From positions 98,260 to 162,259 of the forward strand of contig KN834759.1 of NCBI GenBank assembly GCA_000827265.1: a DNA stretch of 64,000 nt. Direction: 5' to 3'. Shown in pieces: positions 24,561 to 36,522 of the stretch. Within the stretch, counting starts at the first letter, position 1. Each line of letters starts with the position of its first letter. The notes under the pieces were generated by a model that worked only from the letters and a program-made list of their open reading frames with translations, searched no databases and had not been told where the DNA came from. The stretch comes from Collybiopsis luxurians FD-317 M1. Lineage: Eukaryota; Basidiomycota; Agaricomycetes; Agaricales; Omphalotaceae. The position numbers were made by a program, and so were the translations under genes.

Positions 24561-27348
24561 TTAAAATAAACCAAGTAGGTCATCCTGAGCCTGTTGATTT
24601 TGTTGAGGAGGGGATACAGCCGCTGGAGTCGCAATTGAGGGAGATTGTACCGCCGGAGAGCCGGAACTCATGCCTAGACCACCAAAGATATCATGTGGAC
24701 TCGCTGACGGAGGCGCTGGAGTAGCAGGAGCACCAAAGATCGAGACAAGATCATCCAGTGGATTACTGGAGGTTCCTGCAAGGAGGTTCTGAGCTGCCGG
24801 TGTATGCGAAAGCACTTCAGTTGCCGCAAGACCCGAAGGTCGACCCTCAACAGCAGGGGTATCGTCAAAATCGCTGAAATCCAAGTTCAGTTTAGTGCTG
24901 ATGAAAAAACGAATTTACGGCATGGACATACAGTAGATTTTCGGATTGCTGTCCGGCAGCGACGGTTTGTAAAGCCTTTTGTGTGGAGAACTGATCGTCC
25001 GGAGCACTGTGACAAGATTAATGAATCATCAGGAGGAACCTAGGAGAAGAAGACTTGCTCGGTTTTCCGCTGTAATGAATCAGCTCCCACCCGGCCCCTG
25101 CCAACAAACGTCTCTTCTGGCTTGTGATAAACACTAGCCAAGCTCGATATCTCTCCAAGCAGTTCTTCCAAAAGCGCTGGAGCTACAGTCGTCCTAGGAA
25201 TCGAGATGGGTGGCCTTTGCGCCAAGACGACAGCCTAGTAAACGAATTAGATTTGCGGTTCAAATACGGAAAAACATGACGAATGTAATTCAGTCTCGGG
25301 AGGCGGTAATACAAAAACACCATTCAGCAGGAAACGAGAATAACGTACCTTCGCTGCTCCAGGGTCTGTCGACAATAATCGCCAATAGATGTATGCCCGG
25401 TCACGGACATCAGGTGAATCGCAGTCCTTTGTAGCGGTATCCAATATCCGCTGAACAATACCCTGCGATGAGTCCGGCTTCTTCAAAAACAGCTTCACTA
25501 CGGCCGTTAGCGTTTGCAGTTGCACCTGCGAAATTCATCAGCGCTTATTGAGATGAAGCTCAAGGTGCAAGGGATACATACAGGGTAAGATTCTTCCGTA
25601 AAAGTGTCCACGAATATACCCAGCAATTCGTCAGCGTTATCGATCTTGTTGGCATATTCACCGATGATCCAGATTAAGGAAGCTTTAGCTTCCGGTTCAT
25701 CCAACTCGTCGAGGTTCGCACAAAGAGTGGGAATGATACCCTCATAAGTGGACGGGTATTTTCGGAAGATGTCCTGTTAAAAACATCAATGTTGTACGCG
25801 ACGCGATGCAAAGAGAAAACCAGCCTTCATGACGACTACAGCCTCCTGGACGACATAGCTGACCCGAGTGTCAATAAGCTCAAGAAGGACATGGACACAT
25901 CGTTCGGCAGCAGAATCAATTTTAACGGCAGTTTGACCAATGGCTTTAATGCTCTTTCGGACGAAATCTACATCGACTTCGGATGCGTATCTGCAGAATG
26001 CATTAAATCCATGAATACATGTTCAATGCAACGAAAACTCACTCTTTGAGCTCACTCAACAGCGCATCCACGTTATTGTCTCCCGCTAGCCTCACCATAA
26101 TATCCAACTTCTCAACCTTGACATATAACGGATCGTTGTACTTGCAGAAAAATACCCGCATTTCATTGGAGAGAATATCCGGTCGCTTCTGGAGCAAGAG
26201 GTTGATGTTTCGCAACGCTACCCATTGGACTTCGGGAGGCGATGAAAGCAGTGTGACGAGTGGAGGAGCCATCTTGCGGACGAGCTGTTTGATCAGATCC
26301 TCTCTGCGCACCCCTCTCATATGTATCATAATGACCTGGGTTAATACAAAGGTCAACGAAAATATGCGATGATCAAAGAAAACTGACGCACTTTTACAGC
26401 AGCCAGCACGACACTACCATTCACATGTTGAAACTGCGGTACGACACGTTCGCAAATATGCTCGCTCTCTTTATCATCTTGAGCTACATATCGAGCCAGT
26501 GCGTTCAAAATGGCGACACGGCCCCATTCTGAGCATTCGTTGAGTGCGATGAGGAGTTTACTGAGGACAGAGGCGGAAATTGGGAATAAAGCGGGGTCGT
26601 TGGGAGATACAGAAGATTGGGAGGTAGCTGCGATGTGGATGTCCGTGAGAGCTGCGACGGTGTTGGCTACTACCTGATAACCAAGTTAGCTTGAAATTAT
26701 GGATCAAAAAAGAGACGTGAAAGACGCGCCATGGGGTTACTATCTGAAATCATTTCATGCAGCTGCTCTAAAAAACCATTATCGATGACCAGCTCAGGCT
26801 TCAGGTCATACAATTTTGCCACACAAAGCGCCGCAGTCTTCCGGACATACGGGTTCTCGTCCCTCAAACATTTCTGAAGTGGGTCGCAGAGGTAATCGAT
26901 GATCTTTTCCGCTCGTAAAACGCCCATCGTCCGTATTGCCAGTGCTCGAACCAGAGGGTTTGGGTCATCGCTGTCCTTCACAAACGTGTTCACCGCGAGA
27001 ATGACGAGTTCGGGCTGAGTTTTGGCGTAGTTCATTAGGTAGAGATACACCAGCTTTTTCTGTTCCAGATCATCTGTTTGCATATTTTTGAGGACATCTG
27101 GAAATAGACCGCTGACGTCTGGAGGTATACAGAGATCAGTTGACAATAAAGCCCTCACTCAATACCAACGCACCTTTGCCAACGGTCATCGAGGCTATGA
27201 CCCTCTTGATAGCGTCTTTGCGTTTGTCGCGGTACTCGCTGTGGTCGCCCTTATTCATTTGATTTCAAGCCCAGAACGCGCAGACGTACCTGTTGAGATC
27301 GACACTGAGCTCATAATTTTCTCCCTTTCTTGGCGCTCTGATGCTCAT
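24561..27348 (-). CDS. AP-1 complex beta subunit (beta-adaptin)
   Basis: Large subunit of the clathrin adaptor at the trans-Golgi/endosome. From ATG 27348 ([20 protein letters not shown]) exons follow in frame: [20 protein letters not shown], then the armadillo-like solenoid with [51 protein letters not shown] and [20 protein letters not shown]. The C-terminal part is a Pro/Ala/Ser-rich hinge ending [10 protein letters not shown]. The C-terminal ear domain of animal beta-adaptins is absent, consistent with the short fungal form of about 730 residues; the closing DLLGLF resembles a clathrin box. Complete and not disrupted. Confidence 0.92.
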
Positions 27349-27803
27349 CGAGGTTTGGGTTTGGGTGCACGTCGGCGGGCGTCAAACGAACGATGCATCG
27401 GCAACGAAATAGCCGCCGGCAATCCAGACTGCGAGTTACAAAAACCAAGTCCATATATTATTGCAATTCCAAGTACATACAAGTCGTACATACAAGTCGG
27501 ACATATTTGTAACTATCATATGCATCTCAAAGATCGTGAAGGTTGTAATGTAAAGACTCTACAGATAGAGAGCCTAGAGTTCAGAAGAAATTACAGCATG
27601 TGAAGAGACGAGGACTGATTCACGAGCAAACGCTCTCCTCCCTTCTTTCAAGCCGAAGCTTGAGTAACAACAGACCTCTTCAACGTGCGGTTACCTTGTA
27701 CACAAGAATCCAACGTGCAAAACGGGACTACTGCAGAATAATAGGGTGCCGCCGCACAAGTGCCCTAGCGATAGACAAAGGTGTGCAGACTTCCAAGTGT
27801 CCT

Positions 27804-28269
27804 TTACGTCATGCTCAGAGAATTATCCTCAGCCTTCCACAGATAAAAAGCCCGAATGACCACCAGTGTTCTAAGAAAGTTTTGAGTTAAAGTTCAGGTG
27901 GAGACTATGAGATACTTACAGCGGAAAGACCCAAGGACCGACATGAATATGGATTGCATGGGTTTCATATCGCCGATTATCATAAATAATCTTCTGAGAA
28001 CCACCAACGCTGCTCATAGTACCTCCAGAAATGTTGGAACCGGGGGGCAGAGTCATATTTTGACCTCCCCTCGAGAGAGATTGTGTCTGAAGACCATCAG
28101 TGGTTGAGAATACAAATTTGAGAAATCAGCCTACCTTGAAGGGGTCTGGATCAGAACTAATGGGAGAAGTGTGACGAGTTTGAGGCCGCCGACGTAGATG
28201 CTTTGAACGACCTTTATGGATTTGTCCTTGTTCCTCGTATTCTCTGTAGTCGTTTCCACTGGGTTGCAT
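27804..28269 (-). CDS. Small spliced gene of unknown function
   Basis: Three exons (28269-28135, 28086-27920, 27870-27804) with GTAGGC/GTAAGT donors and CAG/TAG acceptors join to exactly 123 codons including a TAA stop. The protein is 122 residues: a charged N-terminus (MQPSGNDYREYEEQGQ), a basic patch (KHLRRRPQTRH), then GGSQKIIYDNRRYETHAIHI and a hydrophobic segment VFPLTLVVIRAFYLW that might be a membrane anchor. I do not recognise the family. Evidence is the clean splice frame alone; it lies between the adaptin gene and ISD11 in the same orientation. Confidence 0.45.
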
Positions 28270-28788
28270 GATCAGTACAACCCAGTGGCTTTCCAATTGT
28301 GCGACAAAGTGAGGAGACGGCCAACGACGTGGAAGGAAGGGGGGTACGAAAGTCAGAAACGAGAGGAGGGAGATAATTTGTGTACGAAGCAGTCAGCTTA
28401 AGAAATATTTTATATGTGGAGTGAGGACTGATGATCACCAGTGAACACAGCTGTCAGTGATGAGATCCGATTCCTGTAGAGAAGCGAAAAAGAAAAAATA
28501 TAGGGTTCTACATTTGAGTTTTTGCAAAGATGTTCTCAATCCTTTCTCGCAAGCACGAAAAGAGTAGAATGACGGCGAGTACAGATATATGCTTAGGTTG
28601 ATCTTCACATGGTAGAAGGTTGAAGAACAGGAGCGATATCAGGTAGAAGGAATAGAGATACAGCTATAAAATGTAGAGTACGACATCCAGGAATGATTTG
28701 ATCATTAGCTCTATGATATACCTATAGAGTTAATTAGCTAATGAAGATGATTTCACAAAGATGTACGCACAGAAGTTTTCTCCGAAAT

Positions 28789-29136
28789 TCAATTCTCAGA
28801 CCTGAATCTCTCCGGCTTCTGATCTTCGACTGCTAACCTCCATCCACCATACAATTGGTTCACGATAGCGCTCCGCCTTAATACAGCAAGGTCTTGAGCA
28901 GCTTCTGAGTACATGCTCTTTAATCTAGCTGGGTCGGATTCGGACTATAAATGGAGCGAGAAGTAAGCGTGACAGAAAGAACAGATGGTGAGAAACGAAC
29001 AGACCTGAATGGCCCGGAAAGTATCCTTTGTTCGTCGAATGAAATAGTTTCTAAAGTTATACGAGCTGAATGAATTTGCTGTCCTGAGCGAAGACTGATA
29101 AAGGCTCAGAATCGCGCGCCGACTTGGTGGGGACAT
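28789..29136 (-). CDS. ISD11: ISD11 / LYRM4 homologue, cysteine desulfurase partner
   Basis: Small mitochondrial matrix protein that stabilises the Nfs1 cysteine desulfurase in iron-sulfur cluster assembly. Two exons (29136-29005 and 28944-28789) give 95 residues, the normal size. MSPPSRRAILSLYQSSLRTA is followed by FSSYNFRNYFIRRTKDTFR, the conserved ISD11 core; exon 2 ends KPERFRSEN. The signature tripeptide of the LYR family reads L-Y-Q here (residues 12-14), an unusual glutamine for arginine. The in-frame upstream TTG/CTG codons are ignored in favour of the ATG at 29136, which matches the family start. Confidence 0.88.
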
Positions 29137-29454
29137 GGCAGTAAGAAGGAAAGTGGTAATTGTCGGAGAATGAGCAAGCACATGACGCAAATCACGTGGC
29201 ATTTAGTCTATTTCCAGTTGTGTCCGCCATCATTCATCTGCCTCGCGTGTGTATAGAGTGTTTGTATGCGATGTGAATGTCAACTGCTTGCTTTTCTCGA
29301 GGTAAAACTATCTCCGGTATTCTTTTCACAGCTTCATACCGTCACCAGTTGATTCTTAGCCGAAAACTGAACTAGCTGCGCATGGACCAACTGTAGCCTG
29401 TATTCGCGACCTTGTGGAACCGAGATGTCCATTATTATTGCTGCCCGGCAACGA

Positions 29455-29464
29455 TATATATAAG
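29455..29464 (+). promoter_or_regulatory. TATA box of the aspartic protease gene
   Basis: TATATATAAG lies 39-48 bp before the ATG at 29503, so the 5' leader must be very short if this box is used. Confidence 0.45.
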
Positions 29465-29502
29465 ACCAAAGCCCACAATGAGAATCAGGATTTGGGGATA
29501 CC

Positions 29503-31116
29503 ATGTTGCGCGCATCTTTCCTCTCTCTCTTCGCTCTTTTCGTTTCTGCCCTTGCGGAAGACTTTGTCCCGCCGAAAATCACCCTTACATCTAGGGTTGC
29601 TCCACCTGGAAAGTCCCTGAAGAAAAGACAGTTCTTTCCAGCCGATATTCCTCTCGCCGATTTCTTCAAAGGTACTGATCTACAGTGAGTCGGAGTACCC
29701 CTTCCTACTTTCATGTTCTTAGTTCGACTGTAGGTGGTTCGGGAATATTTCTGGTTGGTATTCTCTTTGAACTCTGCGTTTTCGATGATGTTGAGATCGT
29801 TGCAGTTGGAACTCCTCCGCAAGATATAACGGTACGTACATGAATCTCATCTTGATATCTACCGCCCATATCAATCGATCTACCAAGGTCGTCTTCGATA
29901 CGGGAAGTTCAACCCTAGAATTTGCCAGTATGTTGCTCGTCCATCCTACCGATGAATCTTGTCTCATCCTTAATAGGCACTCTCTGCAGCACCTGCGAAT
30001 CTCAAGTCCAATTCGATCCTACCAAGAGTTCCACTTTTGTAGATGGTGGGCGCACTAGTACCATCACCTTTGGTACAGGTGTCGGTGTCGATCCCGTTGT
30101 GGGTGACAATTACCAACTTCAACTACGCAGCGCTACGGACACCGTGTCTGTCGGTGGACTCTCGTCACCCAATATTTCATTGTTCTTAATCACCGAGCAA
30201 ACTCCTACCTTTGATATAGACCCTTTCAGTGGAATTCAGGGTTCGTTCCCGCTTATCGTCACATGTGATGAAAAGGTTTTCGCTAATTTGGCATCCCCGG
30301 CTGCTATGTAGGAATGGGTGCTAGAGCTCAAGGATTCTTTGCTGCTCTTATCGCGAGAGGTCTTCCTTGTAAGGCTGTTTACAACTGAGTGGTCTCGTAA
30401 GAGTACTAAACTTTCGGGAATAGCGCTCTTTGCCTTGTACCTTACACCATTGTCGGTTGGGAATGCAGAACTCACCATCGGAGGTATCGATGACTCAAAA
30501 TTCACTGGTAATGTCTATGATCATCCTGATTTCTGAATGCGAACACTCAACTCTATCCAGGCGAACTCACTTTTGCTTCTCAAGCTGGTACTGGAGCTGC
30601 CTGGGAGCTCCGCTCGCCCGGAATCTTCGTGAATGGCCGAACCACCTCTCTACTCGATACCTCACGTTCAATCATTTTCGATAGCGGAACGAGTAACGTC
30701 GTGTTCGATACCGACATCGCGAACGTACGTGACATTTATTCCTTCACATCATACCAGCCTTCCATTAACCCTGAGCTCCTTCCTAGGCGATGTACGCTCT
30801 CATCTCCCCGAATATCAAGCCTAACCCAGCGGAGCCGGGCAGCTACGGCATCGCCTGTGACCTCATTCCAACACTTCCGGCCGTCATCGACATCACTTTC
30901 ACCAGCCAACAGGGCAAGCCGTTCAACTTGACTATCCCCAGCAGTGAACTGAACGTTGGACCGTTTGCGAACAATGCTTCCGAATGCCAGACTTTGATCA
31001 ATGCACTCGATGGGCTGAACCTCGTTGGAGCCAGTTTGCTCAAGCATTGGTACAGTGTTTGGGATGTCGGAAATCAGAGATTGGGTTTTGCTCCTGCAGT
31101 CGGGAGTCCGGCTTGA
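29503..31116 (+). CDS. Secreted pepsin-like aspartic protease (family A1)
   Basis: Acid protease, probably extracellular. ATG 29503 opens a signal peptide (MLRASFLSLFALFVSALAE); a short propeptide ending in KKR (dibasic processing site) follows. The two catalytic aspartates lie in VVFDTGSSTLEF and SIIFDSGTSNVVF, at the expected spacing. WFGNISVGTPPQDI precedes the first, and the mature fold ends HWYSVWDVGNQRLGFAPA. Six or so introns join in frame. A cysteine pair (TLCSTCES) follows the first active site as in other fungal A1 enzymes. It looks intact. Confidence 0.9.
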
Positions 31117-32222
31117 TTGTAGAAAAAATGGGGAATTTGTAGTGGTAAAATGTGTGTATTCTACTGATCTGCGCTGCTATATATACGAGGCAATTCAGAA
31201 TGTATGAGCTGGTGGACTCCCGGCCGGCCGGATGGGTTCCGAATTGGGATCAAGACGAATCCTGCAATTTCTTGCTAACCAAGTGGCAATGCGAATGATT
31301 ATGGCCACTAGGATGCCAGCATCGAGCTTTCGAGATGCCCGTTCCTCGCGCTGGCATAGAGGGTTACGACAGGTGGATGCTTTGTACTTACCCTTTGTAG
31401 TCCATCCATTGCGGCTCCTCTCCCATATGTAAGCTTCTTTGCTCGCCTGGAACCAGGGTCACCACTGCGTGTCCTCCAACTACCTCATTTCGACCGTGCT
31501 TAATGTGCGTAAGTACATCCTATTTCGACGGAGCCGGAGGGCTCCCGACACTGGATAGTATGAAAAGGCATGGAGAGGCGTGGAGAGGCATGGAAATCCG
31601 CAACACGTTTTTGCTGGGGCCATTATAACTGGTTATTTAAACTCCACTTATTCCCCAAGATTCTTCTCCGAATACAGGAACGTCCCCTCCAAGTCCGACG
31701 GAGAATCAATCACTGACTTGGAATTCTGTGCTTCGGTTGACGCGTCTCGTGCGAGGTGGTCCGCGCTGTAGTCAAGGCAGGGTGCGTCAAGACCGGATTG
31801 TGTACGGTCCAATGAATGCATATCAAATCTCGATCTCGGCTTGGCAGCTCAATCTACGTATTGGGATTCTCAAAAGTCGCGCGTCTGCACCACAAAAATG
31901 CAACGACTTTGCTGCGTGACCGTTATTGGGAGGCATTAAACAGGTAGAGGGGTTTCCAAAGTAACTTAATTTCCGCAAATAGCATCGAACCTGTGGCGTT
32001 TTTTTCTTGCGAACCGGATATCGAGGTGGAAGCCCACCAGTTTACGGCTCTCCATCAATGTCATATACCAGAATGCCCTCATCTCCGATCTCTCCATTTG
32101 CTGCTTGTGGAAGGTTATAAACTCATACCCCTTCTTTTCCAAATCTCTTTCCCGAAGGTTATATTCTTTACGAGTACCTCAAGGGCGTCGTTTGACCACC
32201 AGCCTCTGCCTTTTGCTAACCA
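31117..32222. other. Intergenic, no gene seen
   Basis: No supported gene. A small tandem GGCATGGAGAGGC repeat lies at 31566-31592. Confidence 0.5.
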
Positions 32223-34644
32223 ATGGACCAGCCTGAATCTAAGCAAGGGGAAGATTCGAAACAGGAAAGCGCTGGGTTTTCAACGTCATCGACAGTTGCT
32301 GTTCGAGATGAAGACGAGGGCAGACGTCAGGTTCGGAAATGGGCGTTGGTAGTGTTGATTATCGCTGTGAATTTGGCGACGTTTATGGTACGCTCTCCGG
32401 TTCTTTCACTGGATTCCCGAGTGCTGAGCTTTGCTCAGGCAGCGCTCGACAACACAATTGTCGGTAAGTAAGGTTGCTGTTTACCGTTCGTTCATCTGAT
32501 TGTTGAAATTCTTGTCCAGCTACTGCCATTCCAACTATCACTTCCCAGTTCCATTCAATTAGCGGTGAGTTGCTCTCGGCCGTGATGGTGAGGGCGCGCT
32601 CAGCTGAATATGTGATAGACGTCGGCTGGTATGGTAGTATCTACAGTACGTATCTACCATCCTTTGCTGCGCAGCCTTTCTGAGCATCTCACCTAGTGCT
32701 CTCCATGACGCCTTTACAGCCTACTTTTGGCAAAGTTTATAAAATGTGTAAGTAACCGGTTCCGCTCAAATACTCAGGTCTAAAAATATACCCCCTAGTC
32801 AGCGTCAAATACGTGTACATCTCTTCCCTGTAATTTTCTATGGCTTCTTTTATTTGCTGCGGCAAGTAGCTCACTTTGCGTGTATTAATCCAGAATCATT
32901 TTTGAAGGTGAGTCATTGTCAGCTCGAGGAAGCAGCATATATTCAACTCACCGGTCGTCCCTAGTCGGTTCCATCATCGGAGCTTCCGCGCCCAACTCCT
33001 TCACGCTCATAGTAGGACGTGCCGTATCTGGAGTTGGCGCTGCAGCGATATTCGTTGGAGGAATGGCGATCGTTATGAACGCCGTTCCCAAGAATCAACA
33101 TGCATTACACATATCTTTACTTCAAAGCATGTTTGGAAGTGCGAATACCACTGGACCGCTTTTAGGTACTCTTATTTCCATCTTGTGGATATTGCCATTG
33201 GTTCACAAGATTCTCCTCAAAGGTGGCGTCTTTACAGACCTACTATCTTGGCGGTGGTGCTTCTGGGTAATCTTGGATTTGTTCCTCAAAAGGACACCAA
33301 CTCACCTATGCTCGTTCTTCTTCCACAGATAAACGTACCTTTCGGGTTTCTCATCGCTTTTATTGTCTTCTGCTGTTACGACGAACGGAACGATCCACAA
33401 GAAACTCCGCGTCCCATTAAGGAGAGGATCCGTCAATTGGATATCCCGGGGTCAATTTTGTTGGTCGCTAGCGTCATCTGTCTTCTGCTGGCGTTGCAAT
33501 GGGGCGGAACAACCTATTCCTGGAGAAGCGCCAGGATTATCTGCCTCGTGGTATTCTCGGCCGTGTTGTTTTGCGGATTTGGATTTGTTCAATATATGCG
33601 ACCGCAACATGCAATAATTGTAAGTTCTTCCTTACGGGGTTGAATTTTCGGCGAGAACTCTCTAAGCTTCGGGTAGCCTTTCCCGGTTATTGCCAAACGT
33701 CTAGTTTTTGCGAATGCCTTTTACGTGTTCTTTTTGACTGTCGGTCGCTTCGTGTACGTTTATTCATATCGCATCTTTATCTTATCCATGTCACTTTCCT
33801 AAACCTCCGGTTCTAGGCATATGTACTATCTTCCCTTTTACTTCCAGGTTATATTTCAATCTTCCTACTTCGTCAGGGAGGTCGCTGAATTGTTTATGAC
33901 ATAGACATGCAGGGGAGCCTCCCCGATTGGTTCTGGATTACGATTTCTACCGTACTCAATCACTGCGACTCTATCCACCATCATCTTGGGTGTTTTCATC
34001 AACCAAACGGGCCTGTTCTCGCCTGTCCAGTTGTTCGGAGCGATATTATTCACCGTAAATTTTATCTGTAATTTTTTTTGTTGTTTTCCGGCGTCTGAAG
34101 TTCGTACGTCAGATTGGGTCAGGTTTAGTTGCCATTTTTCGGATAGATACATCTGCAGGAAGATGGATAGGGTATCAGATTGTCGCAGGGACTGGGGCTG
34201 GAGCAAGCGTTCAAACACCCTATATAGGCGCTCAAGCTGCTGTAGGTCCAGGAGAGGTACATACAGCTAGTAAGTCGTTTCCCAAATTCACTTTGGCTTC
34301 TTGAAATATCTACATACTGACCCCGACAAGACGCGATCATCATGTTCATGACAGCCCTAGGCGGAGCAATTTCTGTCTCCGTTGCGCAGAATATCCTCAC
34401 GACCGGTCTTATACATGAGATTCCAAAGTACACTGGGGAACAAATCAATGGCACGGATGTCCTGACCTTGGGAGCGACTGGGCTCCATGATTCCAGTGGA
34501 GGAATCCCTCCTGATCAGCTGGAAGGCGTTTTGAAAGCTTTTGTATATGCACTAGACAGGACGTTTATCGTTCCTATTGTAGCGGGATCCCTATGTGTGA
34601 TGCTAGCTTTGGTGGTGGGTGACATTTTTCGAATTGATGGGTGA
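32223..34644 (+). CDS. MFS drug-type transporter, DHA2 (14-helix) family
   Basis: Proton-coupled exporter of small molecules at the plasma membrane; substrate unknown. ATG 32223 begins a charged cytoplasmic tail (MDQPESKQGEDSKQ). Spliced exons show AALDNTIVATAIPTI (DHA2 motif D1), LTPLQPTFGKVYKMFSVK, VGRAVSGVGAAAIFVGG (motif C-like), [20 protein letters not shown], and LDIPGSILLVASVICLLLAL, then GSGLRFLPYSITATLSTII and GRWIGYQIVAG; ANAIIMFMTALGGAISVSVA is near the C-terminus, ending GDIFRIDG. The order and spacing match complete 14-helix members. The region 33620-34270 uses several short exons whose joins I only partly checked. No metabolic cluster is evident next to it. Confidence 0.82.
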
Positions 34645-36522
34645 TAAAAATTTGACGTCTTATCTAGGGATTGCACAGAGGACAGCCCAAGATGAATGTG
34701 AAAGAGAGTAGTGGCGGCACATGTAACAGTCATACGCTTGATGATGAGTCCACTGATACCAGGAACCCACAGGGGACGATAAATGATAAGCAATAAAACT
34801 GGAGAGGCGGCGGGTTCAATAGACCTACTTTGTGGTACTTAGTAGCCTTGACATTCCACCGGTGTAAAGCTGTGAAATTATGCATTTACTCATGTAACCA
34901 GGTCGCATCCCAAGAACGTCTTTGAGCTTTCGTTTCAAACAGCTGTTGCCATCATCATCGATTTATTCGAATATAGGGAAAGGCGTTATATAGTCAATAA
35001 CCGTTTCTTGAACGCCGATAGACCGCAACCAATGCGAAAAGTTACCCGCCGCCACTGGCCCAAACCGAGAGATCAATTTTGCGTGGCATATATAGAGCAT
35101 ATACGCACAGGATTAATGAGACTGCGACCGAGATGGCTGTATGTAGTAAATTGAATTATACCCAGCCTTTCAAGTGATTGACGGATCCATGAGTGAATAT
35201 AGGTATCCCCAAAGCAAATCAGCGATGGCGCTTGGAATGAATGGGATCTGGTGAGGTAAAGTTTGAAAGAATTTCAATGAACTGGCGTGCAATTCTTGTA
35301 CGCCTCGGTATCATGATCGACGAAATTGGAGTGGGAGTGATCGGCGCCTGAACAGTGAAGATTTCGTTTAACTTGACTGCGAGGTATCACAGAAGAGAAG
35401 GGACCCACTCAGGTAACGAGAAGGCACATCGGGTCAGGTCGGAGCTCAGCGAACAGAGGGTTTTTCGGGAGGTTGAGGAAAAGAAAAATCGGTCAGAAAA
35501 GATGATGGCTTGGAGACGAACAGCGAACTACATAAACAAGTGAGAAGTACACATTATAAATAAAAGAAGCTTTTGAGGGAAGCTAGGAATTAGCGAATTT
35601 TTTCCGCGACGCAACTGAATGGACACCACTTCGATACGAGAGACTGCTTCGCGACGAGACAATATCAAAGGTGTTCGGAGGCCGCATTGCAAGTGTAGTT
35701 GCGTCAATCACCATCGTTCTTTTTAACTGAAGTTCCGCATGTCGGAGGGAACGAAAAATGAGGATTCATAATCCTGGGACGCTAGCGACATCAGGGTGTA
35801 CAGAATGCAACCTTCATCATTTAAAAGGCGGACTTTAGAGTCAGACGGGTGTCAGATATCAGATGGATGTCAGTAGGTGAGACGAATGAACGGAATCATC
35901 CAAAACCAGGCATGATTTGCGGCGTTAGGTTCACCGATGCGCGCTTGCAGAGGCATGAAGAATGTATGCGTCTGGAAAGGATAAATGTGAGCTGTGGTTT
36001 TCAAGATGATATGCAGTCGCAGGGTTAACAGCTGTAATATTTTATCTGGATGGCGACCAGGCACGATGTCCTCATGAGGTTATGATGACCGGCTTACCAG
36101 GCTATAGCTCGCTCTTGTCGAAGGAAAGTGGATGTACTTGTTGGTCCTTGAAAAACACAAAGGTCAATAGAAGAACAATTACAAAAAGACCTTTTGGAGC
36201 TTTGAACAGGTTGAAAGCTCGAAGTAGGAACAATGAGAGAAGGGAACAATTAATTGATCCGGGATGAATGGCATGCCGTAAATGTACCTATAAATTGAAT
36301 GAACCCATGAGGGTGGCAAAGTTCATTTCTTCTTTCCCTTCCCCCTTCCATCAGCTCTCTGCAATCGCTTCAAGGTCGTCGCCCAGCGCGTCTTCATAAG
36401 GACTTTCTCCTTCCGACACTGGTGTCGTCTCGTTTACTGGTTTCTTAACTCGGTTTATCCAAGCCCAACGTTCTTTCTCAACCACTTCTTATCTTTTTTC
36501 ACGTTCATTTCTTCAACGAAAA
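34645..36522. other. Long intergenic region
   Basis: About 1.9 kb without a gene I can support on either strand. The last 200 bp before 36523 are pyrimidine-rich (TTCTTCTTTCCCTTCCCCC...), as often found before highly expressed fungal genes. Confidence 0.45.

Noticed and set aside
27088..27603. 171-codon plus-strand frame
   Set aside because: Lies antisense to the first exons of the AP-1 beta gene, whose spliced protein is clear.
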